A stretch of 64,000 nucleotides of DNA from Erythrophleum ivorense (taxonomy: Eukaryota; Streptophyta; Magnoliopsida; Fabales; Fabaceae). The position numbers and the translations under genes are program-made. Below are positions 22,225-34,479 of the stretch, piece after piece (position 1 is the first letter of the stretch; every line of letters begins with the position of its first letter). The DNA is taken from the NCBI GenBank assembly GCA_026724425.1, contig JAIUCV010000005.1, positions 39,839,784 to 39,903,783 on the forward strand, in the 5' to 3' direction. The notes under the pieces were generated by a model. The model was not told the origin of the DNA. It was given only the letters and a program-made list of their open reading frames with translations, and ran no database searches.

Positions 22225-25048
22225 AGGGTTTGGCTCTGTGTCCGAGTCACGACCTTGGCTCTCTCTGAGAAAATCAAATCAAAAATGGAAAGGGAAGCTA
22301 CGTAGTACAAGGACCATGAATCCCTCTGGCATTTGGGATCTCTCCACTTTATGTTTTTTTGGGTACAGGATTCTCCCGTCGCCGGGTCAGGATCCCTGCT
22401 GTTGGTTTCCTCAACAGTTAGAAAAAGTTAAAGGAAAAGAAAGAATAAGTTTAATTTAAAATATAAATTAAAAAAAAATCAAAACACATCCATCTTTCTG
22501 CTAATAGCACCAACAGCAAATAAAACTCAATAGCAGAGGACCTGTTCTCCCCGTCACCCGTTTCATCAACGTTACCTTTGGAAAGAGAAATTGGAAATGA
22601 CTCTTCTATTTTTATTTAAAATAAACAAATAAAAAATTATTAAATAATAATAATAATAATGATATAATAAATATTACCTAAATTATTTATATATTTTTTT
22701 TATGATTCTATATCCTTTTCCTTTTTTTCATAATTCCCTCTTTCCTATTGGCGTATTAACTGTGGGATCTTGAGTCACGGCCTTTTCTATGGACGTTTGA
22801 TGATTAGAAAACTTCTCCCAAAATTGTATCATTATTAATTTAATGCTCTATAATTTTTTAATATCATCTTAGTGTTTTAATACTTGAGAATATAATTTTG
22901 TTCTAACTTCATAAATTTTTTAATCATTAAAAGATGATTTCGTATTGTTGTGCTCTTTTCTTCTTTTAATTTTCTAAACTCAAATATGTTTTGGATTTGA
23001 ACTCTACACAAAATATTTACACTCAGATCTTGACTGCAGAGATAAATCTAAACATGGACTCACACCTAGTCCTAAGTAAGTTTAACAAACTTGTATAAAT
23101 GGATCTAATTCATTATACACATTCCCCTTATTAAGAAAACTAATTGTTAGTTTTAGGGTTTTATGTTATAAATTTTGATAATAACAAATGTGTAATAAAA
23201 GTGTTACAAGTATATTACTCACGTGTGCTATAAGTTATGCATTATTATAATCATCAATACGTAATATTTTACATTTGGGTCATGCTTTATCTTGTAATTA
23301 TGAAATATACTTGCTTGTAATATATTAATAAATTTATATAATTTAAATTAGATATATGATTATAAGAATCTCATATGATAAAATTATTCATATTGTACAA
23401 ATTCTTATCAAGTTATGCATATTGTTACCTATAAATTAGACTAGCTATTTAGTTTGTAAGTTAAGTATTTTTTATGAAAGGTGACCCAAAGTAATAAAAA
23501 TGAGCATTGATGTAAAAGGAATGAAAAATTAATATCATATTTGACTCAAAGAAATAAGAAGAAAGAAAGAAGCTCCATGAATTGGAAGATTTGAAGATTT
23601 TCCAAACTCGGTTGTATCAAAATAGTTAGTGCCCGTTTGGATTTGTGTTTGAAACTTACGTTTGTACAAAAGTTTCTCTTTGTTACTTTGGTGAAATGCG
23701 ATTTTGAAAGGTTGCAACGTGATTCCAAACACAGGGTTAGTGGATCCAAATAAGAATATATATTATAAATTATGAGTTTTTATTTGAAATTTAAAGATTT
23801 AGATTAACATTAGTTGGCTCAAAACATTTTATTTATCAAAACATGTGTTACATAGGAGGTAGTGAAATATGCATTTTATCAAAAATCTTATTTTGGCCTT
23901 TTGTCACTTTTTTCAATCAAATCTCACAAATGGCATGAAATTTTGATATAAAACTTTATTACATTTGAAAAAAGAGTCAAAGTTTCTGTTATTCATTTAA
24001 AATAGTTGACCGTTAGATATTCAAAATAACAATTATATTTAATCTACAAGTTGATTGGTTAAACCCAAAATTTGACCGATAGCATCATAATGAAATTTTT
24101 TTTAAGAGTGTATAATGGTTCTTTTATATGTCTTATGATTAATTTTTTTTAGAGCCTTATATAAAGGCCTTTCCAAATATGTTTTTAAGTAGAACTATGT
24201 ATATGATCTTTAATTTGTCTTATGGGATATGAAAGAGAAACAAACATCATTAAGTTAAAACTTACATTATTTATCATTTAAGTTATTAGAGCTTCAAGTT
24301 GTATATTTATTTTTTGAGAGTTTATTTAGGGACTCCTTTTCTTTTACAAGCTTTGAAAGGCAAATGTGGTGTACCATATACCTTGTGAGAAAAATCAAGA
24401 GTGGGGAAGCTTTCAAAGTGCATTTTTTTAGAAAGTGTGAGATGCACTGTTTTAGAAAGAAAGTGACAATTTTAGATTGGGTTGGAGGTTGTAAAAGGTC
24501 ACAAGTCCATTAAATTTGTAGAATTAGTTAAAAGAAAATTCTTAATTGAAAGCTTGGAACTAGAAATAAGCTTGAATTAGATTCTTATTTTTTTTTTATA
24601 TTTTTTACATTTTAAATTGTTTGATTGATACTTTATTTTATTTTTATTTTTATTGTATATATAATAACTCAAAGTTTAGGAGAGTTATATACATTTTAAA
24701 CTTTTAAAAGATATATAAAAACTCTTTGATTTTAAGTTATTTGTAAATCCACTCAATCTTTTTAAATCAAAAAATATTTCTTTGAACTATTAACTTTAGG
24801 ACTTAGATTCTTTTGTATAATATTTTCTTTTGTTAATTGTAACTGGATAAAAATATTTAAACACTAAAAGATGATAACTTGGGAAGATAGTTTTCAGTTT
24901 TGAAAAGTAAAGAGTTATTTGCAACAAATCTAAAATTAAATGGGATACTTATATTTTTCTCTTAAGATAATATAATTTTTATGAAAAAAATCATAGTTAC
25001 TTTTTTTTTTTAAAAAAATATTTTTATAATTTTCTTAAAAGAAAAAAT

Positions 25049-25086
25049 AGATGCATGCTGGGACGCACGCATCCTAACATGCATCT
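25049..25086. repeat. Short hairpin (9-bp perfect arms)
   Basis: AGATGCATG (25049-25057) pairs with CATGCATCT (25078-25086) around a 20-base loop of higher GC than the surroundings. Possibly the scar of a small element. Confidence 0.5.
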
Positions 25087-25577
25087 AAGGGTGGAAATGC
25101 TCCAGAAGTCGATCATTCCACTTAATCACCCAAAACTAAAAGGAAAAGAAGTAGACTTGTTGCCCTTTATTATATGTTCAGAGAAAAGATATTTGTCCAT
25201 CATCAAATACATTCTTTTTCATGCTTAACTTCTTTTTGTCTTTAATTTAATATAACATATATAATTTAAAATATTATAAATGTGCAAAATGTATAAAATA
25301 ATTTATAAATAAGATAGCTCTTATGTTTGAGTTCAATTTTGGTACTCTTGTCATTTTGAATAATAGCTACTATTTTTATTTATATACTACTATACAATCT
25401 AATTTTTGTTTATTCAATGTTATGTAATCTGATTTTAAGTTTTGGTTAAATTAGATCTTATTTTTGAAAATTGTTTACTTATCAAAATATAAATATTTGT
25501 AGTACTAAATTTTTTAATATTACAAAAATATAATAAATATTTTCTTTATATTTAATAGATCTAATTTATAATGTTAA

Positions 25578-25850
25578 GACTTGAAAGAGTCTCAAATATC
25601 AAGGAGACCCATTAGGTCTTTTTTGTCAAAATTTGGAAAAAATTATGAGTAGACTTAACAGCACATCTTAATTCAAAACTTAAGGTATTGAGGGCTTCCA
25701 TGTCACTTTGGGACTTGATGGAGTCTCAGATATTAAAAAGATTCATTAGCTTTTTCGTTGGACTTTAATATAAATTATATAAGTGGATTTCACATCATCT
25801 TTTGACCCAAAACTTTAAATCATGAAATCTATATGTCATTTTCACTTATA
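25578..25850 (+). repeat. Two diverged tandem copies of a roughly 150-bp unit
   Basis: Copy 1 has ACTTGAAAGAGTCTCAAATAT and CCCATTAGGTCTTTTTTG. Copy 2, about 135 bp on, has ACTTGATGGAGTCTCAGATAT and TTCATTAGCTTTTTCG. Both continue into a similar phrase (CACATCTTAATTCAAAACTT versus CACATCATCTTTTGACCC). Confidence 0.55.
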
Positions 25851-26917
25851 TATCTTTACTTTAGTTCACTTTTATGTGACATAGAATTTCTTTTTACTTT
25901 TACTCACACTTGACCTCAAAACATACTTAACATAGTTCTATCCAAACCTATGAAAATAACATAATGAACTTAGTCCAAGATTAGAACAAAGAAATGGTTG
26001 GTACATGTTGGGTTGGCAAACAATCTTTGTTTGTGTATGCTTTTTTTTTTAGGCCAAATGTAACCATCTAATACTTATATAATGCAAATTATAGGAAAAA
26101 TTAGAGTTAAAGATCCAAACTTTAAAATATTTACTCTAAAGAATTTATTATTGTTGGGTTTAGAAATTTTAGTTATAGTTAATAATAATCTATCTTAAAC
26201 CCAATGATAATAAGTTTTTTAAAATAAATATTTTAAAGTTTTGATCTTCAACTCTAATTCTCCATAAATTATATTTGTTCTGGAGTCGAGTCCATATAGA
26301 ATTGGACTGAAACATCATAGAATTTTAGGTGTATAACCTATGCTTACACATAAACCCACCTTTTAATAGTTATCTCAAGGATAGACATATATAAGTCCAT
26401 TTATGGGTACTCACTCTCTAAAAACACATTTATAGGTTCCATTCAATTAACTCGGAGGAAAGGCTAGAAAGTTGGAATTTTATAGATGATAAACTACCTA
26501 GCCCCCCTTCCAATACTATTTTTTCTAGTTTTGCCCCTAGGTCATGTAATAATTCAAATCCATAGTCAAACCTTGAAATTTGACCTTTCTTTCTTTACAT
26601 AAATAAAATTCTACTGAAATAAAAAAAGAGTAAATTATTCTACTCTTCCTCAAAAATGCCAAATTATATAACTATCTCATCTATTATGAAAATATATACA
26701 AAACTCTCTTTGAAAACAAGAAGCTAAGCAAAATGTATTCAAAGATAATATTAATCTTTTATTAAAAGTACAACTTTTTAGAAAATATTTTTTAAATTTT
26801 CATTTCAATAGTATTAATTGTGTTTAAAACTATAAATTTCATTTATTTTAAATTTATAAAATTAACTACTTTTTATGTTAGTCAAATATATATTTAATAC
26901 TTATTATATTATACAAG

Positions 26918-26921
26918 TAAT

Positions 26922-26952
<31 letters not shown>

Positions 26953-26953
26953 A
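26918..26953. repeat. (CA)n(TA)n compound microsatellite
   Basis: CA dinucleotides followed directly by TA dinucleotides. Confidence 0.9.
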
Positions 26954-27305
26954 AGGCATTTTAATAAAAATATATGTAATTGTAGCTTAAATTTCAAAGA
27001 GGGGAGTACACTTTTTAAAAGTAAAAGGAAATGTTGTGTAATTTAAGTATCTTTTAAAAGAAGAGAGAGTAATTTAATCTTAAACAGTAATATATTTTAT
27101 AAATAAATTATAGTTTTATCAAAAAATTGACAACATTTTCTAGTTAATTCACTTAATTGAGGAAAACATGTACTTTTTGGCCCCTTAAATATACATATTT
27201 CAATTATTTGGTTTCTAAATTTTCAAAATATATAATTCAATTTTCACAAATTTAATTAGTTAATTTTTAGCCCCTGAAGTATGTATATTTGCATTGCTTT
27301 TGCCT

Positions 27306-27345
27306 TTTATTTATTTATTTATTTATTATTATTATTATTATTATT
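27306..27345. repeat. (TTTA)n(TTA)n compound microsatellite
   Basis: TTTA tetranucleotides passing into TTA trinucleotides. Confidence 0.9.
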
Positions 27346-27714
27346 TTACAAAGGACTAATGGGTAGAGTAAAATGTTTTAAGGATTGAATTGTGTTAGGG
27401 GAAAATATGTAAAAATAATGAAGATTGAGTCATAATAAAAGGGTTTGAAATATATGGTAAAATACTATGCTTTAAAATATTATTTACCCCTACTAATTAC
27501 TATAAAGTTAAGGCAAAACACCCTCAAGATTGATCAAAAACAGATATGTATATAGGGAGTGTAGTGCGTTTTTTTTTTAAATTAATCTTTTAATATAAAA
27601 GAAAAAATGTAAATATCTCTAAAAGGAAAAGAGGAAGTTATTTAGTCTAAAAATTAATGTCTTAAAATTCCATATCCACACCATTTAAGTATATAAAATA
27701 TGCGGCAGCAAAAC

Positions 27715-30700
27715 CTATTGCACGAGCTTGTGGTTGCCCTGGTCGAAACAATACGCAGGCGCTTGAGTCACTGAATCTGGCAAAACAGCACCAACCTCAT
27801 AGGTCATAACGTGCGAGGATATTCCTGCAAAATGACACTTCTGATACAATTAGCCTAAGCTTGCTATGTATTAAAGTCCATATTAATTTTTAATTTATTT
27901 TTTAAATAAAAATAATTTTTTAATTTAAAAAATAAATAAAGTGATAAAACAAAATTTTTTGGGGGTAAAATAAGGGGACCAAGAGGTCTAAAAGGGAAAA
28001 CAAACAAAAAAATTTACATAGCCAATCTAGGAGGTATACTAGATTCCATACCATCACCTTGGATAATTAGGTTTAATTCAGAAGGGAGAATGTAAATCAT
28101 GAAGGGCCTCAAATCATGAGTTAGGCTAGAGAAGGCTAACAAACCTGCACAAGTATTTCTTTTTGTTGATAAGTGTGTTAAATTTCCGCTTGCTAATCCA
28201 TCCTTAGCCAATTTTTTATTCTTTGCAAAATGTGGCTTGATAAAACATTATTCTCATCATTAATAGCTTGACCTATCAAAGTAGAGTCATTTTCAACAAT
28301 TAATCTTCTGAACCCACACCTTTGAACTAACTCCAAACCATTAAGCATTTCTCATAATTCTGTGTAATTGCATCACAAATACCCATGTTATTATAGAAAA
28401 CAATTATCCATATCCCTTTGTTCCCTTTCAACAATCTGCTGCACCAAGTTAAGCCTGTGCTTCCTTTTGTAGCACTGTCTGCATTAAGCTTCACCCATCT
28501 TATGCTTGGATATGTCTAGCCTATAAGCACTTGGCGCCTATCGATAGCATTGTTAGTGCTTTCATCATCAAGTCTTCTAGCCTCATTCACAAACTATAAG
28601 ATATGATGTACTGGGTTCATTGGTTTCTCTGCTTGGTCTCGAAAAAACTAAGAAGTTTCTTCACTTCCATAAAAACTAACGTGATTGCAAACATATTCAT
28701 TATCAAGTTATTTGTGATCCATTCCTTTAGCTCCCAAGTGTAGAACAATGACGCCTCACTCAGGCTAATCAATTTCTTCCAAACCATGCTAACTCCTCTA
28801 CAATCACTTAGAGCATGTACCATGGTTTATTCACTCCTAATGCAGCTAATGCACGACCCTGCACTTGTACCTCACTTTTTCTAACTTTTTAAGTAAGCAA
28901 CTTATCATACTCCAAATGAGCTTCCACACTTTGTCTTTCTCTGGTATGTTAAAGTTGCCCCCCATTTATACGCACTAGACAACGTAAACTACTCTATGAA
29001 CTTGGTCCCCAGGTAGGAAAGTTTATCCCATCGTCTTCATGTGGAAAAAGAATAGCTTTTAGTTTCAAAAGAATATTTCTAAGGAGTTGATAAAAAAGTA
29101 TCAATGTATGCCACTTGCCATTCTCATTCACCATGTCATACACCCGTAAATATAGATTCATGTCATGGTCCCCATTTAGAACCTGTTGAATGAGAGAGCC
29201 TTCACTTTTCAGCCAAGCGTCAATCTAAAAGAAAGTGTCTCGCCCATTTCAGACTTTCTAATGCATATGTTTGGTAATAAACGGTAGCTTTTGGAGATGT
29301 CTTTCCATATGTTTGAGTTAGAATCTTTTACAATGCACTCTATTGAGAGGTTGGCACCCCTATCATACTTTCCATAAAGAATTTAGACCGATAGATTATC
29401 TTGCTTTGTGACAACACCCAATCCCAATTTCATTAAAAGAGCCTCATTCAAAAGACGTAAATATTTAACACCAGCTCATCCAATGTCCATGGGAATGCAG
29501 TGGGTTTTCAAAGACAAAGCATGCCATTTTCAGTCATCATCAATTTCTTCCAAGATGAAATCCCTTTCAGCCCTTTCAATTTCTTTTATTATGTTGGCCA
29601 CGTCTTGGGCCAAACTGTTACACCCAAAATGTGACCACATTCTTAGAAAAGTGATCATAATGCATCCGCAAAATAGGAATACTACAAGTTAGCAATCCTG
29701 AGTGCTAGAGACACGCAGTTCACCTTCTAGCCGCTAAGCCTGATCTTAATCATCTCCATGACAGCTTTATACTTGTGCTTCGAGTGGCCACCTTTAGTGA
29801 TCATACTGCCTAGATGTCTCCCAAGCTTATCCACCTTTTGGAACGCATTTACACAGTAAATCTCTTCTTGCAAACCATTATCCAGATTGCTTGAGAAATA
29901 TATCTGCAATTTGGCTGCAATAACTTTTTGTCCTGAAATATCCATAACACACCCTGCATTTCTTCAATTCTAGCTTCATTGAAAAGGAGTAAGTCATCTT
30001 CAACCATTAAATGAGATATTTAAGGGCCCCTTCTTCTCACACGTATGAGTTTCCATTTTTTCTCATCAACATGGTTAGCTATCATATGAGATAATTTATC
30101 CATTCCCAACACAAAGAGGTATGGAGACAAAGGGTCCTCTTGTCTCATTCCTCTTGAGAGAAAGAAAAAAGGTGTCTTTTCTCCATTCCATAAAACTGTA
30201 ATTTCAGTGGTGCTAATACACATCATAACAAACCTTATTAACTTAGAAAGACATTTCAACTCCTCCAAAATTTTTTTTAGGGAAACCAATTTATTTTGTC
30301 ATAAGCCTTTTACAGGTCTACTTTAATAGCCATGAAGTCCTTACTTCCTCTCATCCTCGATGTCTTATGAATAAACTCTTGTGATAATAATATTGTTCTG
30401 AATATTTCTACCCGGGACAAAGCTCGCTTGGTAAGCAAAGACAATGGCAAGAAGAATTTTCTTGAGTCTATTAACTAACACCTTAGTTACGCATTTATAC
30501 AAGACATTACAAAGTAAAACAGGGTAAAATTAGTTCGCTTTTTTATATTAACTTTTGGAATAAGAGTCACCAAGATATTGTTAATCTCTGTAATCCTATG
30601 GTGATTATTTACAAATCCTTAATAAAATTGCAAACACTTTCCCCAACTATTTCCCAACTTTTTTGGATAGAAAATAGTAGGGAAACCATCCTCTCTTGGA

Positions 30701-33467
30701 GTCTTGAAACTGCCAATGCGCATCCTAGCATTTTCAATTACTTTATTCATAGCATTGCTGCTAAGGGCTTGCAAGTACTTCTCTTTTGGCCTAGGCCAAT
30801 TATTTTTTGTAGTAACCCATCTTCTGTCACTCTTTATCTCTGTAAAGAGGCTCTTGAAATAATTGGTTACCATATTTGTCATTGATTCTCTATCTTTAAC
30901 CCAATCGTTTTTCAGCATATCCACTTTGTTTCTCCTTTTGCCAACAGCTGTTTTAGTGCGGTAATGTTTTGTATTCCTATCCTCATGGTTCAACCATTCA
31001 CCCCCAGATTTCTGATGCCACAATACCTCTTCTTGACCTAATACCTTATCAAGCTCCTTCCTTAACTCGTATTCAAGATTTTAGAAAGAAGGTGTATTGC
31101 GAACTTGGACTTTTCTCTGAATACCCTTAATTCTAGAAAGAAGTCTTTTTCTTTCCTTCTTCCAATATGCCCAAAGGTCACCGTGTTCCATATTTTAAGG
31201 TCACCCCTCAACTCACTAATCATCAGATGAGTCTTTGTGTTACTCTTCCATTCAGACTGAAGGAAGTTTTTGAAATCTCTGAGCATCAAGCATGCAGCGT
31301 TAAAACAAAATGGCCTTAAAAAAGATGATTCCCTTCATTATTAAGGCAAAGGTGATGGTTAGTGTAATGAGACTCCAACTAACAGGTGTGTCCATGAAAC
31401 TAGTCCTCCACTTCACATTACAAAGAGCACTATCTATTTTTTAAAAACTCCTCGGTAGTTCAGCCATTTTAGACCTCTCCAAGTAAATTGTGGTCCCTGT
31501 AAGCCTATATCAATGAGGTTGCTTCCATGAATCCATTTTGAAAAGCGTTTACACCTTTTAGGATTAACAATAGCGCCACCAATTTTCTCCTCCTCATGAA
31601 CAATTTTGTTAAAGTCCCCCATAAGCAACCAGGAAGTGTTCATACTATTTCCTAGATTTGCAATTCTATCCTACAAATGCCTCATATAGCAGTGAACGCC
31701 CATGGACTTGGATCGTCCTCTTTCCACAATGACATGAAGGAACTGAGCATGTTTCTCCAATACCCTAATTTTGATGTTTTCATTCTTCCAAAGAATCCAA
31801 ATACCCTCAGCGAACCCATTAGCTTTGACAATCTCTTCATAACTAAATCCCAGTCTTCGAATAACTCTGTACATTTTCACCACTAGCCCGAATCTCAAGC
31901 AAGGCAATAATCTCTGGCTTGTTAATTCTTATCAATTCTTTAAGGACACTATCGAATTGATGCCCAGCAACCCCTTGGCAATTCTGAGTGAAAATCGTCA
32001 TAAGAAAAACTAACATAATTAAGAAAAAAAAAAGAGAACTTACTATAAAAAGCAACAGCAAGCACCAGATACTTCAAAATTGCATCTCGTCCTGTTCTAC
32101 TTCTGGATCAAAGTCCTCTCTCCATCTCCGTATTGCCAAACAGTGATCAAGAATCATCCATGGACCCCTTGTTAATGCAAAATTGTAGTCCAAAATAATT
32201 TTAAACTTGGCGAGGAAAAATTCATTACCCACATCCACTAGCTCTATTTCACCCATCATCCCCAAGAGTTCCTGCAACTTCTTGGATAGATAGTTGTAAC
32301 CAATCATCTTTCCTAATAGTTTTATGATTAGTGTCTTTCTCCATGGTTTCTCCAAACTTCTCTGTGCGTCATTAGAGAAATAAAAATCGCCACAATCCAT
32401 CATCTTGATTTCAATCCCCTTGTTAAGGTCTTTAATCCGAATCCAAAGGATTATAGATCTATCCTCCTCTTCCTCGTCACCCCCCTTGAATCCTCTTCAT
32501 CCTCTGACTCCGCCCATTTTGATTCTCCTTAACAACGAATCCTGTACGAAGGCTTGTTCCCTATCAAAGCTTCCTCCTCTGTCGCTTCCCCCATCATCCA
32601 ATCTTCTAATCGAGATTCTAAGGAGGTCCTCTTGTGAAGCCTTCCTGATCTTTACGTGCTTTTTTCTTGCTTCGTTTCAGTAGGTAAGCTTCATGCTCAA
32701 ATGGAGGATTCCGCCGTGACGCACCTTCTCCATATGCCATTTCAACTTTTGTGGAGAGTATTCTAAAGTATCCTTCCGCTGATTTTGAAATAAAATTATA
32801 AATGAAAGTAGTAAAAGTTATTTACTTTTCATACTCCTGTTAAATTAATAACCATATGATTTTGCATAATAAAATAAAAAATATTCTTATAGATATAAAG
32901 ACATAAAATCAAAATTCCAACCAACTAAGCGGGTAACTGAATTTAAGAAATGCTCAAAAAATCACAAAAAACTTCTAAACTTCAAATTAGAAAGATACCG
33001 TCGTAAAAATCCCAGCGAACAGGTCTCCTGGAAATAACATCCTCGTAGTACCAAATAAAGTCCACCTTCTCCCAGACATGGCAGAGGAAGCCATCGGTGA
33101 CCTGAGTTCCAAGGTAATTAGCATCTTCCAGAAAATCTGGTCTGGGAATACCAACCTCGAACTCCATGACCTTGCATGTTGGGGTCGGGCCAAGCGTGTA
33201 GTAATACGACGTGCCATTGTTCCACTCGATGTCGTAGAGTATGTCGCCCAGCAGCTGCCTCCGGAAGATGTTGACGTTGCGACCCTTGGGCCAGTCGTAC
33301 CAGAGGTCACTGAGTTGAAGGCGCGTGCTACTCAGGTTCATGTACAATAGCGCGTGAAATTGCTCGGGCCAAGGCGTCGGAGTTGGAGTTGAACCTGAAC
33401 TTGCTGGGCATTTCACAAGCAAGAGGATCAGAGAGGTTAAGCACACCCATTTGAGGTTCAGTTTCAT
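27715..33467 (-). CDS. At4g14100-like small secreted protein; two exons separated by a LINE-filled intron
   Basis: Exon 1 is 32999-33467 and exon 2 is 27715-27824. They join in phase (GAC G / GA ATA) to 192 residues. Exon 1 starts MKLNLKWVCLTSLILLLVKC, a signal peptide, then WPEQFHALLYMNLS, LQLSDLWYDWPKGRNVNIFR, YYTLGPTPTCKVMEFEVGIPRP, GFLCHVWEKVDFIWYYED and RPVRWDFYDG. Exon 2 gives ISSHVMTYEVGAVLPD and APAYCF before the stop. This is the family of Arabidopsis At4g14100, sometimes labelled a glycosyl-group transferase; the biochemical role is not established. Several conserved cysteines remain. I chose the Met at 33467 because it starts the signal peptide; an in-frame Met lies 20 residues upstream (33527). 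The 5174-bp intron contains an L1 LINE in the same orientation. Both splice sites are canonical, so the gene looks functional. Confidence 0.9.
28014..28823 (-). pseudogene. L1 zf-RVT and RNase H fragments
   Basis: 28617-28823 reads MVHALSDCRGVSMVWKKL, the H-x-C zinc-binding part of zf-RVT (family H.l..C..a..vW..l). Around 28440-28520 lies RRWVKLNADSATKGSTGLT, the first RNase H motif (family WvKlNtDGA.kGnpG), with its aspartate kept. At 28214-28350 comes CGFRRLIVENDSTLIGQAIND, the second (family v.vE.DS..vv..i). A further piece at 28014-28211 carries the A-x-x-LA end. Stops separate them. Plant L1 elements commonly carry this C-terminal RNase H. Confidence 0.8.
29727..31289 (-). pseudogene. 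L1 reverse transcriptase fragments
   Basis: Pieces at 31062-31289, 30619-31023, 30020-30289 and 29727-29945 span the RT. Seen: EEVLWHQKS-like sequence leading to DRNTKHYRTKT (family W.q.gDrNTkfFH), ARMRIGSFKTPREDGFPTIFY (family: .KAPGpDGfp..Fy), WNGEKTPFFFLSRGMRQEDPLSPYLFVL (family SRGIRQGDPLSPYLFVL), and a catalytic box reading LMVEDDLLLF instead of LMFADDLLLF. The substituted positions, plus stops and frameshifts, show a dead polymerase. Confidence 0.87.
31434..32061 (-). pseudogene. L1 endonuclease (EEP) fragments
   Basis: Three overlapping frames together cover the endonuclease. MTIFTQNCQGVAG is the family start (WNxRGxG), and ELIRINKPEIIALLEIRASG holds the catalytic glutamate region (ALLET in the family). 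Next come RRLGFSYEEIVKANGFAEGIWILWKN, then WLLMGDFNKIVHEEEKIGG with the GDFN metal site, and the segment LIDIGLQGPQFTWRG. Each change of frame marks a frameshift. The order matches plant L1 ORF2, but the reading frame cannot produce a working enzyme. Confidence 0.85.
32074..32403 (-). pseudogene. L1 ORF1-type DUF4283 domain fragment
   Basis: 109 residues with the DUF4283 pattern of plant LINE ORF1 or gag-like proteins. Seen: KTLIIKLLGKMIGYNYLSKKL (family: lvGklLg-r.igf..l...l), VDVGNEFFLAKF (family: D-l-g-n-f-fl-vkF), and a terminal GPWMILDHCLAIRRW, the hallmark GPW-hydrophobic-x-DHxLxxxxW motif. It ends before the CCHC knuckle, which is missing or out of frame. In intact elements this protein binds the element RNA. 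Confidence 0.85.
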
Positions 33468-34479
33468 GTTGCCGTGGGGAGAGCCCTGGTTCTGTTTTCC
33501 GTGGTGTCCTTTCTTGTCAATGAACAATTCCTTCAGATAATGTTCTACCCCTCTAGTGGCTAGAAATTCATTCCTAATTTAAATATGAGTAAATTATTTA
33601 TTTGTCTTGAAAAATAATAACTTTTTAATTTAGTATTCTAAAATGCATCCTTTTAAATTTATTTTTTAATAATTATTTTTTGTTCTCTTAAGAAATTAAA
33701 TTAAGAAATTAGTCTTGTGACTTTAAATAAAAAGATGAGAATGACTAAAAAATTATTAAATACATAAATCATGATTAAATTAAGAGAGGACCATATTGGT
33801 AAGTTAGTAGTCTTTTAAAGATGTAAACAATAATTTACTCATTAAAGATATAAATCTAAATAAATTAGAGATATATTAAGGAATTGTTTGCAAATAATTA
33901 AATAAAGCAATATTCACACTTAAGTAGGATTAAATTTAAAGGTAATTCTTTATATTTTTGCTATCTAATTTTTAATTAAAATATAACACACACATATATA
34001 TAATTCTTTAATAATTTAATTAAAAAAATAAAATTATATACTTGTCATTTTATTATTAAAAAATATACATTTATTATGTTTTAATTTAAGAACTTAATAA
34101 TAAAAATATAAAAATTTGTAATTTAAAATTTTTTCACTTGAATATACACACATATTATGTTGGATATTAGGTATTTTACGACGAAACATGAATATTTTAC
34201 TTTATCATGCATTTATAAAATATTTGAGTTTGTTATATTAAAAGAAAATTAAATTTGTATATTATTTAAAAGATATACAACACATAAGTTTTATATTTTT
34301 ATATTTGTTATAGTTAAATATTTATAAACATATTTTTACACATTTAAAAAATTAAAATTATCTTGTACCAAACAAAGACCTAGAGAGCAAGTCATTTGAG
34401 CGCAACCAAATCTTGCACTAATAGAGAACATGACCATCGTTCTCACAAATGTAGTGTCTTTATATATTTTATGCTTAAA
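33468..34479. other. AT-rich upstream region of the At4g14100-like gene
   Basis: From 33540 onward the sequence is low-complexity A/T without ORFs or recognisable repeats. The first 70 bp are the probable 5' UTR of the gene. No clear TATA element can be singled out among the many AT runs. Confidence 0.4.

Larger units (their letters stand above)
22311..27714. other. 5.4-kb AT-rich intergenic stretch between ARL1 and the At4g14100-like gene
   Basis: No gene is supported. Seen: a (TAA)n-like run near 22640-22665; a possible 120-bp MITE-like unit at about 23627-23745 (left GTGCCCGTTTGGATT, right GATTCCAAACACAGGG, loosely inverted); a small hairpin at 25049-25086; two diverged copies of a roughly 150-bp unit at 25578-25850; and simple repeats near 26920 and 27308. 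The remainder is low-complexity A/T DNA. Confidence 0.5.
27960..32760 (-). mobile_element. L1-type LINE inside the intron of the At4g14100-like gene
   Basis: Minus-strand order of domains: an ORF1-like DUF4283 segment (32074-32403), APE-type endonuclease (31434-32061), reverse transcriptase (29727-31289), zf-RVT (28617-28823) and RNase H (28014-28520). This is the architecture of plant L1 elements. The domain order and 4.8-kb length suggest an almost full-length copy, but many stops and frameshifts break it. The borders are approximate: the 3' side ends in the A/T-rich stretch 27870-27960, without a clear poly-A, and the 5' side lies near 32700-32760. No target duplication could be fixed. Confidence 0.85.

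Noticed and set aside
21772..22459. Plus-strand ORFs of 177 and 99 residues over the ARL1 5' end
   Set aside because: They lie opposite exon 1 and the leader, include the (GA)n tract translated as R-E repeats, and have no known domain.
32405..32683. Plus-strand Pro/Ser-rich ORF of 92 residues
   Set aside because: Opposite the 5' part of the L1 element, with low-complexity composition only.
33078..33350. Plus-strand 90-residue ORF and an alternative minus frame
   Set aside because: Both are shadows of exon 1 of the At4g14100-like gene, which has a signal peptide and family motifs in the chosen frame.
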